64,000 nt of DNA, from positions 7,346,744 through 7,410,743 of the forward strand of contig OX419759.1 in NCBI GenBank assembly GCA_948567375.1, in the 5' to 3' direction. Below are positions 12,330-24,715 of this stretch, in pieces. The notes beneath the pieces are model-generated. The model saw nothing but the letters and a program-made list of their open reading frames with translations, made no database searches and had not been told where the DNA came from. Made by a program: the position numbers and the translations under genes. Origin of the DNA: Lunularia cruciata. Lineage: Eukaryota; Streptophyta; Marchantiopsida; Lunulariales; Lunulariaceae. Numbering within the stretch: the first letter of the stretch is position 1; every line of letters begins with the position of its first letter.

Positions 12330-12660
12330 ATTGGGAACTTGATTAGCTCCAATGGCATTGAATGCTTGACCTATGCAAGTTTACTTCACTTACCATGTAG
12401 GATATTTGATCTAGGTTCTAGGATTTTGGTTGGTTTTGGAAGTTTAGAGAATTGCATGTCCATGCAATTAGCAAAGGAATTAAGTATTCTTATCAAGCCA
12501 ATAACTAGAAGTAGATTGATGAGGGTGGATGGTAGAAAGGGGTTCTTTATTTTGTATCTATATCCTATTATACTCAAGATTGAGAAGGAGTATTTGGAGT
12601 GTATTAGGTTTATAATGGCTCCTCTACACTATGATATCATTCTAGGTTTGCCTTAGCTTG
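12330..12660 (+). pseudogene. Retroviral-type aspartic protease remnant (gypsy)
   Basis: The open frame 12339-12656 has the layout of a gypsy pol protease: a beta-rich segment, LVGFGSLENCMSMQL where the active site normally reads LVDSG, and the closing YDIILGLP. The catalytic Asp-Ser-Gly is replaced by Gly-Phe-Gly, so it would be inactive. Confidence 0.72.
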
Positions 12661-13059
12661 AACATCATAAGTTTCAATTTGACTTTTTGATTGGACCGAC
12701 AAGAAATCCAAGTACAACACCAAGTTAGAAATTATTGATTAGGTTGTATGGCACCTTTGAGTAAGACACCTAAAAATAGTTAGTCCCAAGTTGGAAATTT
12801 ATCAGTAAAGCAACCATAGAGCAAGCTTTGGATGAAGATCAACCTATTTTTGCAATGTGGATCAAGCCAATTGTGCATGGAGAATCTAAGGAGGGCGAGT
12901 AGCATCATCAAGCAATGGTTGATCAAATAGTTTAGGAGTTTGTAGATATGTTTTTGGATGATCTGCCAAAGGGATTACCCTCTAATCATGGTATATCATT
13001 CAAGATTGAGTTATTGCCAAGAAGTAACTTAATGAGTAGAGCAATCTATTGGCGCTTAC

Positions 13060-13520
13060 CAAAGGAGTTGGATGAGCCTCAAATAACACTGATAGAGTTT
13101 TTGGAGAAAGATTTTATATGATAAAGTACATCTCCTTGGGGAGCACCAATACTCTTTGTTCTAAAAAAGGATGGAAGACTTTGCTTCTATATTGATTACC
13201 GTGGTTTCAATAAACAAATAGTGAAGAATGCATATCGTTTGCCTTGAATTGATGACTTGTTAGATCAATTGAGTGGAGCACAATACTTCTCCAAGTTGGA
13301 TCTCCATAATGGCTATTGGCAGATTCTCATTAATAGAGTGGATGTACAAAATATTACCTTTTGCATAAGGTATGGGTATTTTGAATGGAGAGTTCTACCT
13401 TTTGGGCTCACTAATGCTCCAGCAATCTTCATGGATCAGATGCATTGGGTGCTGGATGAGCTATAGGATTTGTACATGGTGTTTTTATTAGATGATATAA
13501 TCTATAGCAAGGTAGAAGTA
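13060..13520 (+). pseudogene. Reverse transcriptase remnant (gypsy)
   Basis: Recognisable RVT_1 blocks in order: [56 protein letters not shown], and FLLDDIIYSK containing the catalytic Asp pair. Stops near 13125, 13245 and 13465 break the frame. The order and spacing match Ty3/gypsy, not copia. Confidence 0.9.
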
Positions 13521-13819
13521 GAACACACAAATTATGTGTGAGAAGTACTAAGACAACTATGTCAATGGAAGATTTACTACAAGAAGTCAAAGTGTGCCTT
13601 TTGGTAAAAGGAAGTTACCTTCTTAAGTCACAAGATCTCATCAGAGGGGATCAAGATGGAAGAGGAGAAAATCAAGGCATTATTGATTAGCCTACTCCAG
13701 AGGATATCACAAAAGTGTGGGCATTTAATGGTAACTTTTTATCGATGGTTCATCCACTACTATGCTTATGTGACCCCACCATTGACTGGCCTCTTGGGAA
13801 AGACCTCAAGCTTTTAGTG

Positions 13820-14280
13820 GACCACCAAGTATGAAAAAGTATTCCATAAGCTAAAACATATGGTATCTTCAAGGCCCATTCTTCAACTATATGATCCTCA
13901 TTTATCTTGTGTGGTTGATTTTGATGCTTCTAACTTTGCCATTGGAATTGTGTTACAATAAGAATTTCTAGATGGGTTACATCTTATTACCTTTGTGTCT
14001 TGCCAACTAAATACCATAGAAAGGAATTACTCTTCTTGAGATCTAAAACAACTAGCAATGGTATATTCCACCAACATATGGAGATATTATCTCTTGGAGA
14101 AACAAGTGACCATTTAAACCGATCACAAACACTTGTTGTAGACATTATATTTTGAAAACATGAAGATTCAATATCATCAATGGGAGGAACACCTATAGTT
14201 GTTTGACCTTAAACTTGAGTACAAACCAGGTAGATTCCATGTCATCCTTGATGTTATCATGACAACATGATTTGAAGTCC
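13820..14280 (+). pseudogene. RNase H remnant (gypsy)
   Basis: Frames read VVDFDASNFAIGIVLQ, SCQLNTIERNYS and TDHKHLL, the usual signatures of the gypsy RNase H domain, followed by LKLEYKPGR. Several in-frame stops are present. Confidence 0.8.
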
Positions 14281-14499
14281 CTTCCTCTCATCACGATGGT
14301 AATTACAAGATTATCAATTGATTCCAAGGTCCAAATTGAGTTTAGGACCACTTTACAACAAGACCTCTTCTTCCAAATGATACAAGGTTGTCTTGTGGCA
14401 CATGACAAGGAATACAAAACCTTATCCTTCAAGGAAGGCCTTCTATTCTAGGAGAACCGGCTCTATATTCTAGCCAGAGGTGATCTACAACTTGTGCGC

Positions 14500-15110
14500 C
14501 TTCAAGAAACCCATGATTTACAAATCATTGGTCACATGGGAGTGGACAAGACCTTGCATACCCTACAACGCCAATGGTGGTGGCCCAACATGGCACAAGA
14601 TGTTCAAGAGTTTATTTGATCTTGTGAGAGTTGCTAATGCAACAAGGCAAGCAACTAGAAATCAAATGGACTCCTTCAACCATTTCTTATCCAATCTGCT
14701 TAATGAAAACACATGAACTTAGATCTCATCACATCCTTGCCCAAGACAAAGCAAGATCATATAGAAATCGTGGTGTCTATGGATAAGCTTAGTAAGCAAA
14801 TTCATTTGGCACCAACCTTTGATACAATGGATACTCAAAAATTGGCCCAAATCTACTTCAAAAATGTCTTCAAGCATCATGGGATATCTCATGTACTCAT
14901 CTTTGACCGTGATCCTCAATTCACCAAAAAAATTTGGCAAGCACTCTTCTAGATACTTGGCATCAAGCTTGCTTTGTCCATGGCCTATCATCTTCAAACT
15001 AATAGAGAAACAAAATTTAAAAATTGCACCTTGGAAGATATGCTTTGGTGTCTTTGTCAACATTCACCATACCAACTAGGATGAATGTCTAGCAATTGTT
15101 GAGTTTGCCT
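14500..15110 (+). pseudogene. Integrase remnant (gypsy)
   Basis: IGHMGVDKTLHTLQRQWWWP at about 14530-14580 is the HHCC-side integrase pattern. The core then shows NLDLITSLP, FKHHGISHVLIFDRDPQFT and a LQTNRETK stretch, placing the D, D and E positions in the correct order. Stops at about 14620, 14952 and 15078 break it. Confidence 0.85.
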
Positions 15111-15576
15111 ATAATAATTCCGAACAAGCAAGCACTAGATTCTCTCACTTCTTCCTTAATTTTGGCCAAGACCCACTCGTTACAAATTCCCTTCTTGCTC
15201 ATACTCCATCTCATGTCCCTCATACTTCTACCTTCTTTACCACAATATCCCAATCCCTACAACAAGCCAAATCTCATCTCCTTGTTGCTCAAATTTATCA
15301 AAAACAATACGTAGACCAACATCATCATGATCTTACTTTTCAACTTGGTGATAAGGTCATACTTTCATCTAGTAACCTACCACTCCCACTTGATACACAA
15401 TTCATGAACTTTCTCTTAATTGGATAGGTCCATTTGATGTCATCCAAATCATTTTTCTTGTTGCATGTTAATTGGCCTTGCCTTACCTTGTCATATGAAA
15501 ATACTCCCTATCTTTCATATTTCCAAGTTGAAACCCTTTTCTTTTAATCCATATTCTTTTCCTCTTGTATTCAACC

Positions 15577-15795
15577 TCCTCCTCCTCCTCCTCCTCCTCC
15601 TATTCCTATCAACAATAATGAGGTGTATGAAGTTGATCATATCCTTGCATGTCATCACATTCAACATAGCCATCAACAACATATTGAGTACAAGGTCTTT
15701 TTGAAAGGGTATCCCCTTCATGATGCCACTTAGGAGTCTCTTTCTCATCTCCAAAATGCACTAATGGCTATCTAGGAGTTTGAAGCTTATGTGGT
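15577..15795 (+). pseudogene. Chromodomain remnant with polyproline linker (gypsy)
   Basis: A CTC trinucleotide run at about 15577-15600 encodes a polyproline linker. It leads into EVYEVDHILA, EYKVFLKGYPLHDAT and HLQNALMAI, the chromodomain pattern (E-x-E-x-I-L, K-W-x-G-Y) at the C-terminus of chromovirus integrases. The conserved Trp positions read Phe or a stop. The domain normally guides integration to marked chromatin. Confidence 0.82.
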
Positions 15796-15811
15796 GATGA
15801 GTACATCACCA

Positions 15812-15829
15812 ACTAGTAGTGGGGTAATA
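15812..15829 (+). promoter_or_regulatory. Polypurine tract of the gypsy element
   Basis: A purine-rich stretch with TAGTAGTGGGGTAATA lies directly before the 3' LTR start (TGCAACAATAC at 15830), the position of the plus-strand primer. Confidence 0.6.
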
Positions 15830-16264
15830 TGCAACAATACAAAGTTTACATATGAGTTAGTAGAGACTAAAAAAGTAGTAAGTAGGCCAAATTAGCCAAG
15901 AGTTATAAGAATATTCTAGAAATATCAAGGAAGCTACTTGGTACCTTCCAAGTATTGGGTAATGTGTATGCCAAATGGTGACTTCTAGGATGAAGCTTCC
16001 CAATTAGCTTAGCTTGCACACCAAGTAGGTGGCTTCTAGAAAGAAGCTTTGTGGGAAACTTTATATCTAGCTTAGCTTGCACACCAGGTAGGTGGCTTCT
16101 AGAAGGAAGCTTCTTAAGAAACTTCTCAAGAGCCTTGTATGTTCCTTATAAATACCAAAACCCAAGCTCATACTAAGCATTCAAAGTTTCACTTATTCAA
16201 AAGTCCAAATGTGATCTTTCACTTTGATCTTCCATTCTCTTATTTCTCTGCTTGTCTTATAACA
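15830..16264 (+). repeat. 3' LTR of the gypsy element
   Basis: Aligns with the 5' LTR and is two bases longer. It contains a clearer TATA box (TATAAATA at 16147) and two copies of a GGTGGCTTCTAGAA block at about 16027 and 16092, so the LTR itself carries an internal duplication. Confidence 0.88.
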
Positions 16265-19200
16265 ATGAATTGGGAAAAGAAGACATAGTCAAGATAGTAA
16301 GATTGGAAAAACTCAACTACCTAACATGGAGCTATGTGGGGTTGGTGTTCTTGTTGAAGGTGTTGCAAAGTAAGGGAGATGGTTTGCAAGTTTCAAAAAG
16401 ATGTGCCACTAGGTTGCGGTTTGGGTTGAGGTTTTGTCTTCAAACTAAAACCACTCTACCTTGAGAGTGCACCTCTACAAAATCTCATTGCAAATGTGAA
16501 CACTCTATCAATAATGGATTCCTTGTTGTAGTGTGTCTACTTCTGATCAAATATACCATGATGAGAGAACTTTCTTTTGGTCAACTTCAACTTTTGAAGC
16601 ATGTTCTAGCAAAGAAGACTACAAATCAGACACAACATTGCATGCTCATCATCCCACAATCAAATAACCAAAGAGCTGCCTTGGTCAAGAACTGCCCAAT
16701 CAAGTTACTTAATCAAATGAGGTTCCCAATAGGACCTAAATACAATAGCCGAATGCAATTACAATCCAATTTTCACCCAATCTAACTCTTTGCTCACACA
16801 CCTAGCTAAGTGTACCACTACTCTTTGATGGCTTACTAATACACTACTACAACAAATAGGTAGGTAAGCAATTGCCTTGGTCAAAACTTCCATAGGATGC
16901 TAATCCAAAGCCTAACTTAAAAGTATTGGTGCTAGTCAACAGCTTATATACATTCTACGTCCTACTTGAATCCGTCCTCAATCAAGTCCTTACTTGGCAA
17001 TTTAATGGGCTTACCCTTGCCACCTAGACTAGCCATCCAATCACAAGTTTCAATATAAAAAATTGATATGAGTAGTGGAAGGGCACTCCCAAAATTGATG
17101 TTATTAGCCTGATACAATCTTTCCTACTCCACTACTTGCATTAATTTATCCAAGAGTGGCACTCCAACAAGTTACCCCTCTACTCTTACACCAAGCTCAA
17201 GTGTAGTTAAATTATGATATGTAATTCTTAATTTTGGTCCTTGAGTGTGTGGTTAATTGACAATGCATACTAATTATCAACTACTCCTCCAAAATCTAAG
17301 TGGCTATTTCTATAAAAAAATTACAAACACTAATTACAGTCAAGGTGGGGTTGGACTTACAAATTGATGCTTCATCTCTTGCCTCATCAATTCCCTGCAA
17401 ATTTTGGTTATTCTATCTTAGTCTTTTTATGGAATTTTGTCTTATGTTGCCACTATTTCTATTAGGAGGTTCAAATTTGGCTGAAAGGATGTCCACTCTT
17501 ATCATGGCACCTTGTAGCAGCTTCATGGAAGTTATGGGATCCTTGGATGGAGTGTGCAGAGCCAGCACCTCTTCTATAAGGAATGTCTTTCCCTCCTTGG
17601 CACCTACTACTCCACTTTGATCAATGGGAGAAGCTTCCTCCCCATTCCTCTCTACTATCTTGGTGGATTGTGCTTCCATCCCATCCTTTTCTCTTGCATT
17701 GGCAAATTGTTCTTTTGCCCCATCCTCTATTGTGGCTTGGGCAGATTGCACTTCCGCCTCCACTCTCTTTTGCCTTGGTGGCCTACTCTTCCATCCCATC
17801 CCTCAATGTCTTCCTCAGAGGTCACTCAACTCCTCTAACATATCTTTCATTTTGTATCTCTCATTTATAGGGATTCTACTCAAAAAAATTTAGCTTGATG
17901 CTCCTCTTCTTCTACACTAAAGTGCACCCAATCCCTCACTTCCTCATGTGGGTCAACATTCTCAATAGTAGTTGGTTCTCAGGCAAGCAAGTACTTCAAG
18001 AAATTTTGAGTGGTCTTAGCCTTCCTTCTCTAGACTACTATGGATTGCTCATGCTTTGGAAGGTTGGCCTCTTGATTCCTTAATAGTCTCTCATCTTACC
18101 CTTGCACTTGTGCAACCAATTCAAGATCCATTACTTGGAATTCCCTTGCTAATGTGTATCTAAAATTGATAGCTACAAGAATCCTTGTAACTCTTTGATC
18201 TCTAGCTCAATCTATCTCCTTTAACTATTATCCCACTCAACTCTCCTTTGAGTAGGTGCTTTTGGGTTGCAACTTATGTTACAATCTAGATGGGCTCCAA
18301 GAGAGTTGGACCCTATAGGGAGTTTTCTCCTATGAAGGAATCTACCTGCTCTATCAACTTTGCCATTTGTAGACTCTGATTCTTAGGCAAGTCACTCCTC
18401 ACTACAACTCCTCAAAACTCTACTTGAGGAACATGGAACTAGTTTTGCCTCTATCCAAATTGGTAGGAGGCTTCATGGCTGTGCTTCAAGGAAATGTCAA
18501 AGATTAATTTGGTAATTTGAGGTTTCTTCTTAATGCTTTGCAAATCCTCTTGACCTTTGTAGCTACAATCAATAGGATTCACTTGGCTTATACTCAGGCT
18601 TACTGCTATGTACTCCTTCCAGACCTCCACTTGCCTTCCACACTCTTCCTGCTCTCTCAAGGTAAGTACATTATGCCTTCAATATACATGGAACAGAAAT
18701 AGCCTCAACCAAGCATACCAATTAGTTTGGCTATTGCTTTATGCAAGCCTACAAATGTACTCATGTAATACCAATTAGTTTGGCTGTTGCTCTTTGCAAG
18801 CCTACAAATATACTCATGTAATACCAATTAGTTTGGCTATTGCTCTATGCAAGCCTACAAATGTAATCATGTAGGATCAGTTTCCAATTTACTACCTTAT
18901 TCCCTAACCAAGCATTCAATATTGTTATTGCTCGTACTTTGTTGATTTGGATGGGATGTTCAAGATGGAGAACAAGGAGTAAGAACTCAACATTTCTCTT
19001 GATTCTAGGTGTAGTGATTGATGATAGGGTATAGTCATGTTTAGAATTGTAATTTGTCCTCCCAAACACTTGTTTAGTAGCTTTCATCCAATATAGTATC
19101 TCTTGGTGGCAACCACTCTCCTACATTGGTCAACTAATAGGCAATTAATGTCATTGCCAATCCTAACTTTAAGGACACCCTTGAATGGTTGGGTCCATGC

Positions 19201-19960
19201 TTTGTAGTACTCGACCCATGATTATCTCTAGAACCATGGACTCATCTTACTCCCATGGTAAGTCTAACAAGACCTTGTAGACTATTTTGCTAGGTCCTCT
19301 CTCAACTCTTCTTGTTCCTCATTGATTTTGGGAACTACTAATGTGAGCTTCTTCAAGTTGATCTTGGGAGCTATTTGTGTACAAAGCATCATCCTATTGG
19401 TTGGTTTCAAGATTATCACTCCTTTGTTCTTTCCTCCTATCTCTTGCAATCCTTGAAGTCTTCTTCCCTTTTGTGCTTCTATTTTTGATCAATTTGATAG
19501 GTTTTGGGAGGTAATAGACCTTGATTCCAAGTAAAACTTCTCCTCTGAACTGCTGAATACAAATTTTCTCACCCCACTTTTTTCATTTCCTTTGTAGAAC
19601 TTTAGAATTTTGTCCTTGTGTCACCTACAACACCCTTTGAAGTTTGAACAAAAAGAAAGAATACATAGGTTTCTCTCATACACTCTCTTCTCTCAATAGG
19701 AATTGCATGTGATGCAAGAGGTAAGAGACCTCAAGAATTTGTAACACATTCTCTTTAAGGTAGAAGCTAAAACCTTTACCTTACTTTACCAATTTCTCCT
19801 CAAGGATGGAAATTTTGAATGTCTTCTATGACTACTTGCCAAATTGAAGAAAGAATAGATAGATTTCTGAGCATTCTCACTAGAAATTGCCCTTGTTGGT
19901 GGATGATACAAATGGTCAATCTCTCCTTTGGTTGGCATGGTGTTCCTTTGAGGGATGCTC
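16265..19960 (-). other. Degenerate minus-strand coding remnants, origin unknown
   Basis: Read on the minus strand, several stretches stay open and are rich in Glu, Lys and Gln: 19786-19980, 19300-19450, 18845-19087, 18451-18660 and 17413-17799. They lie in consistent orientation but in different frames with stops between. I recognise no domain; they could be gag-like parts of a decayed retroelement. A plus-strand stretch at 16252-16464 (KLNYLTWSYVGLVFLLK) faintly recalls copia gag and may be unrelated. Confidence 0.3.
18716..18874. repeat. Three tandem copies of a 53-bp unit
   Basis: Units start at 18716, 18769 and 18822, each beginning TACCAATTAGTTTGG and running through GCAAGCCTACAAATRTA. 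Copies differ at only a few positions, so amplification is younger than the decay of the surrounding coding remnants. Confidence 0.93.
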
Positions 19961-20876
19961 TGTAACACCCATTTGTGCATGTGTGTGGTATTGTGACATT
20001 TAGCTTGGTATTACAAGTACTTAAGAGATATTATTTATATGGAGATAAAGGATGGTTCTATATTAGTCATGGTTAGCTAAAGTTAGTCATAGCTAAGATA
20101 GAGGGGACCTTGCTTTAGAGGAAGTAGAAAAGATGAACACCACTATTTTGGATTTTAGTGTGTTGACTTGGTATTATTCCTAGGTGTTTGGCTTTGAGGA
20201 AAGAGTTGAGAACTCTTGGGCCCGCAAGCCTTTTTGTTTTGGATTCTTCTTTAGTCCAAGGATAGCCCATGTAAAGGAATCCTTGACTTAGTGGTTGGGT
20301 CAACATAAGACCATATGCTTAGGGGAATATGCCCATGTGAATGGATATTCCTTTCTACTTTTTGACTTTACTTGACTTTTAGTCTAGTAACTTGAGTTAC
20401 TATGGTAATTAGTAACTTTGGTACGTAACTATTTCACAAGTATATAAACAAGGGGTGAGGAGGTACTCAACATCCTTTCATTTGCAACTATCTCTCTCTC
20501 ATTGAGTTCTCTAATGAGCAATGACTTGAGTCTTGGAGTGTTAGCCTTGGAGGAGTATGATGGAGTTGGGGTTCCTTGCCTTCTTAGTCCATGGTGCGCT
20601 ACCATAATAGCCATTAGAGGTTCATCCTAAGTGAGAGACAGGCCGGCTCACAGCTCAAGGTGTGGAGTCTTGATTGGGAGGAAGGAACCCTATTGTCTCT
20701 CTCAAAACATAGTTTGTCCCCCATGGCTTGGGAATCAATGTGTGGCCTACATATGCAGGGCAATTTCGACATGCAGTCCACTCATTGTATCAGCGGTACC
20801 CATTGCATATCTCCAAATGCTTGTGTGGCATTTGGTTCCAATTTTGGTTTTGGTTTTGGTTTGTAGTTGGTCTACA
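19961..20876 (+). repeat. Possible solo LTR
   Basis: Starts TGTAACACCC and may end GGTCTACA. Inside, a TATA box (TATATAAACAAGG at about 20440) is followed by a pyrimidine-rich CTCTCTC stretch, an LTR-like layout. No matching second copy, primer-binding site or target duplication was seen, so the ends and the call itself are tentative. Confidence 0.35.
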
Positions 20877-22477
20877 CCCTAGCTCCATCCTTCTCATCAC
20901 CATTCTCCTTAGCACTAACTTTGGCTTTAAAGAAGTAGTACTTCTCTATTCAAGTTACTACGGTTAATTGATCATTATTCTAGTGTTTCAAACATCAAAA
21001 TTCAAAAAAAGAAATCTCCCCTTCTAGAGTCTATTATGGTTGTCACAAAAATTGAAGATGCAACAATGATAACACATATTCCACATATATACACTTCATA
21101 CTTTACAATACTCTTTAACTTAAACAAAAACCATCAAATGACCCAACAAAAAAATTATAGATTGATTACCAAAATTATTATCTATAACACTTCAATACTT
21201 TATACCTAATAACACTCTTGAACTAAAATAGCAATTATCAAATAACCCAACTATTCTCAACTAAATAAACTGACTACCAAATTTATTAACTACAAAACTA
21301 TAGAAATGTTTTTTTGAAATAAAATTAAAATATAACATTTTAAAAGGTTATAGAATGCATTCTAAAGTAGAACATATTAACAAAATTTGGTTTAAAGGAA
21401 GTAATAAAGTCAAAATTGTCAATTTCAGTTCCCAAAAGATAGTTGATCATCTATATCATTTGGCAGGCAATCAATTTGCCATCAACGCATAAGCTCCTCT
21501 TGCTCCACTAACTCTAAATCAATCAACAATAACTCAATCTTGTTTATGTCTTGTGCTCCATGGAAATCAAGATGGAGTAGATTGTGTAGTGTATTTCTAG
21601 CCATATGTTGCTTTCTTCAAATGATGAATTTGAATACACATGAATGATAACAACAAGCCACAATACAATTGAATGATAGCAATAGATCATAATAAACACA
21701 AACAAAAAAATATAATGTGATTTGTGTCAACATTTGTTGACTTGTTGGTTAAAGAAATGTATTAAAAACATATTAAATTATGTTTTTTGACATATATTCA
21801 AAAAGAACATTTCTATTCACATAACACACATTTCATGTATAATAACTTATAAACATATTTAAATAATCAAATTAAATCATTTTAACAAGAAACATATCAA
21901 TTCCATGAGGATAAAATTAAGAATAAATTAATACACAAGAAAATATCACTAATTAAATTTTTTTCCTATTGAATCTCTTAAGCAAAAACCAATCCTAAAA
22001 GAGAATAATGTCACCAAAAAGACATGTCATAAAAATATATAAAAGAAAACTCATAATCACATAAGATATTTAAATTCATGTCAACCTCTAACAATGTGAT
22101 TCAATTCAAAGATACTAGTTCCTAATAGACCCATGTTAATGTACTTTCCTTCCCAAAGGCATAGGTTTCACAAAGAATGACTTTTTCCAAAGAGTCTTTC
22201 TTTGCATAAAATTTCTCTCACTACTCTTGATATTATAGAACCCAAAGTTCCCATCAAGGCATTGCTTCAAGAAGATCATTGCAAACTCTAATTATCAAAC
22301 ACACAAGGCATTCAAAAACTACAATTATAAAGATTTATTTCTATTCATGCATTTCAAAGACAAGCACATACTTCATAAAGAAATTAGGATAAAAACAAGG
22401 TGGGTTTTCTCCTTTGCTTTATGCCCACTTTTTTGAACATAGGTCTTTTGAATTGACCACTTAAATACTAAACTACT
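20877..22477. other. AT-rich DNA, nothing recognised
   Basis: No frame resembles a known protein and no long repeat was seen. Composition is strongly AT-rich. Confidence 0.5.
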
Positions 22478-22977
22478 TGATAAGAATTGAATGATAATTT
22501 CAATCACAAATATATATATATATATAGAAATGAACACAAGATTTGTTATCAAGGTTCAACCCACCTTGGGCTAAATCTCCATGCAAAGGCACTTTTCTAC
22601 AAGTTCCATTGAACTCAATTGTGTTGTTAAAAGAGAGGATCACAAAAGAGGCAATTGAAGAATATAATATTTTCTCTCTATAAACAAGACACCTAGTGTT
22701 TGTTATTTTTGGAATGATTTGAAATTGAAATGAAGAATATTATTTATAATAAGTGCAGTATGTGTACAAATTACTTGCATTATAAGACACCCAATAATCA
22801 TGCTCTTTCTATTCTTTTACATGTGGAAGTAATAAATGCTCAACAAAATAGTGTCAAAGTGCGAGTCATGAATAAAGGTGATATAAAACAAAGCGCATAC
22901 CATATACACGGCAATTACTTAAAGAAAAACTCATGTGCTTTCTCTTCTTTGCATCTAGAAGGAATTAATGCTCAACA
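22478..22977 (-). repeat. Copia LTR A (3' LTR of element 1)
   Basis: On the plus strand it runs TGATAAGAATTGAATG to GCTCAACA, i.e. TGTTGAGC to TTATCA in the element's own direction. The adjacent purine tract at 22978-22990 marks it as a 3' LTR. It contains two copies of an approximately 130-bp block ending GGAATTAATGCTCAACA. It includes a short TA microsatellite at 22510-22526. Confidence 0.82.
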
Positions 22978-24262
22978 AACCCCCTCTCAATACTCATATG
23001 AAAGATATCAAAAGAACTATAGATCTTCTAACTTCTATTTGACCGTATATGTGTGCCTTGCATTTCTTCTTCATCATTTTGTAGAGCAATACTAATAGTA
23101 GCATTAAATTATTTTTTTCTCTATGTATGTTACCTTGGTAAACATGTAGGATTCTTTGAGCCATCAATCTCCTTTAGTTTCAACTCATTATACTTGAGTG
23201 TTAATATGATGAAATGATGTGTTCTTTTTATATGTGAGAAATTAAGCAATATTCTTCTCCAAATGTAACATAAGTAACATTCTTTGCCAAATGTACAATA
23301 TGATTATCACTTCATAGAATATTTATTGGCTAATTCTTTTTTAGATCTTACATCTAATCTTATAACCACATGGTTCCTTTAAAGCTTTTGTGAATCCCAC
23401 ATACTCAACTTCTATTGTTGATAGAGATAATATCTTCTATTGTTGAGATGTCCAGATTACAATTGTACCTCCAAATTGTAAAGACATATCCATTGGTGCT
23501 CCTTCCACTATCTTGATCACCAAAGTTATTAGCATCTACATAGCCTTGTATTTCTTGAGTTCCACTCAAAAAAAAGAGTAAGTAGATGTACTTGCTAGAT
23601 ATTTGAGTATATAATTTACAACATTCTAATGCTTTTTGCTTGAACTATGCATATAATTGCTAATAGCCCCCACTACATGCACAATATCTTGTTTTTTCTC
23701 ACCCTTGTGACCATCAAACTTCCAACTACCAATTGATATGGAACCTTATCCATCTCATCCATCTTGGCTTGATTGCTTGGGCACGAGTCTTTGGAAATTT
23801 TGCTCTCCAAAGAGGTCAATGTGTGTTTACCATGGTTTATATTGAATCTTTTCAACACTTCTTCACATAGTCTTTGTGTGAGACCAGTTACTTCTTCTTG
23901 TTCCTATCAATATCTAAATTTCAAAGAAAATTTAGATCTCATTATTTTCTTCACTTTTGAAAATCTCTTAATATTGGAACTAGTTACAAGCATATCATCC
24001 ACATATAAAGAAATATATATGATGTCACCATGGCCAAATTTTCAAAGATAAAAGAAATAATCAACTTCACACTGGGGAAACCTTTTGCTTGCCATATAAA
24101 AATGCCATTTTTATATAGAGATTTTCAAGATGAAGATTCTCAACAATAACTATATTCAACAATGACCTAATAGATATCATCTTTCCCACTGGTGCAAAGA
24201 TTTTTGTATTAAATTTTTTTTCTTTCAAGAAAAGACTTTGACTACCCTTGAGCAATGCAAAT
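22478..24262 (-). mobile_element. 3' half of a Ty1/copia element (element 1)
   Basis: Minus strand, reading right to left. RT remnant begins at about 24262 (TKIFAPVGKMISIRSLL), continues through VPYQLVVGSLM near 23750 and an RNase H region at 23600-23200 (GYVDANNFGDQDSGRSTNGY). A purine-rich tract (GAGAGGGGG, 22978-22990) and the 3' LTR at 22478-22977 follow. The 5' half is absent: the RT starts exactly where another LTR (24263 onward) ends. Stops break the coding part throughout. Confidence 0.82.
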
Positions 24263-24663
24263 TGATAAGAATCAAATAATCAAATAATCAAACCAATCCT
24301 AAACCAAAAAAAAGATATAGAAATGGACACAACATTTGTTATCAAGGTTCATCCAACTTGTGCTGCATTTCTATATAGAGGTACTTCTTTGCAAGTTCCA
24401 TGAAACTCAATTTGATTGTTATAAAATAGAATAATCCAAGAACTAATAGAAGAAAAAAACTCTTTTTCTCTCTTTATACAACACACCTTTTCTTGTGATT
24501 TTAGGATGATTTGAAACTAAAATGAAGAGCATTATTTAAAATAGAGGTAGTATGCATAAAAATTGTGTCCTATGTGTAACCACATATATGGAAGCCATCC
24601 AAAAAATTCATGCTCTCTCTGTCTCTCTTATTCCACATGTGGAAAGAATTAATGCTAAAAAAT
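24263..24663 (-). repeat. Copia LTR B
   Basis: Aligns with LTRs A and C but carries only one copy of the block ending AATTAATGCT, so it is about 100-130 bp shorter. Begins TGATAAGAATCAAATAAT on the plus strand. The other end has lost the TGTTGAG terminus by mutation or truncation. Confidence 0.75.
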
Positions 24664-24715
24664 GATGTAGGACCTTTTGCTTGCATGAAATTATAAAATC
24701 TCTTACATTATTGTT

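Larger units (their letters stand above)
10714..16264 (+). mobile_element. Ty3/gypsy chromovirus retrotransposon, degenerate
   Basis: The 5.55-kb unit has two similar LTRs (10714-11146 and 15830-16264), a tRNA-Met type primer-binding site and a purine-rich tract before the 3' LTR. Coding remnants appear in the order gag, protease, reverse transcriptase, RNase H, integrase, chromodomain, which defines a chromovirus. Every domain is broken by stops and shifts, and the two LTRs differ at many positions, so the copy is old and cannot move by itself. The 5-bp flanks (GCAAT and TGAAT) agree at three of five bases, so a target-site duplication is only suggested. Chromodomain elements are known to insert preferentially in heterochromatin-like DNA, which fits the setting. 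Confidence 0.92.

Noticed and set aside
17554-17893. Overlapping plus-strand frames rich in Leu, Ser and Pro
   Set aside because: They are the complement of the Glu/Lys/Gln-rich minus-strand remnant and look like shadows.
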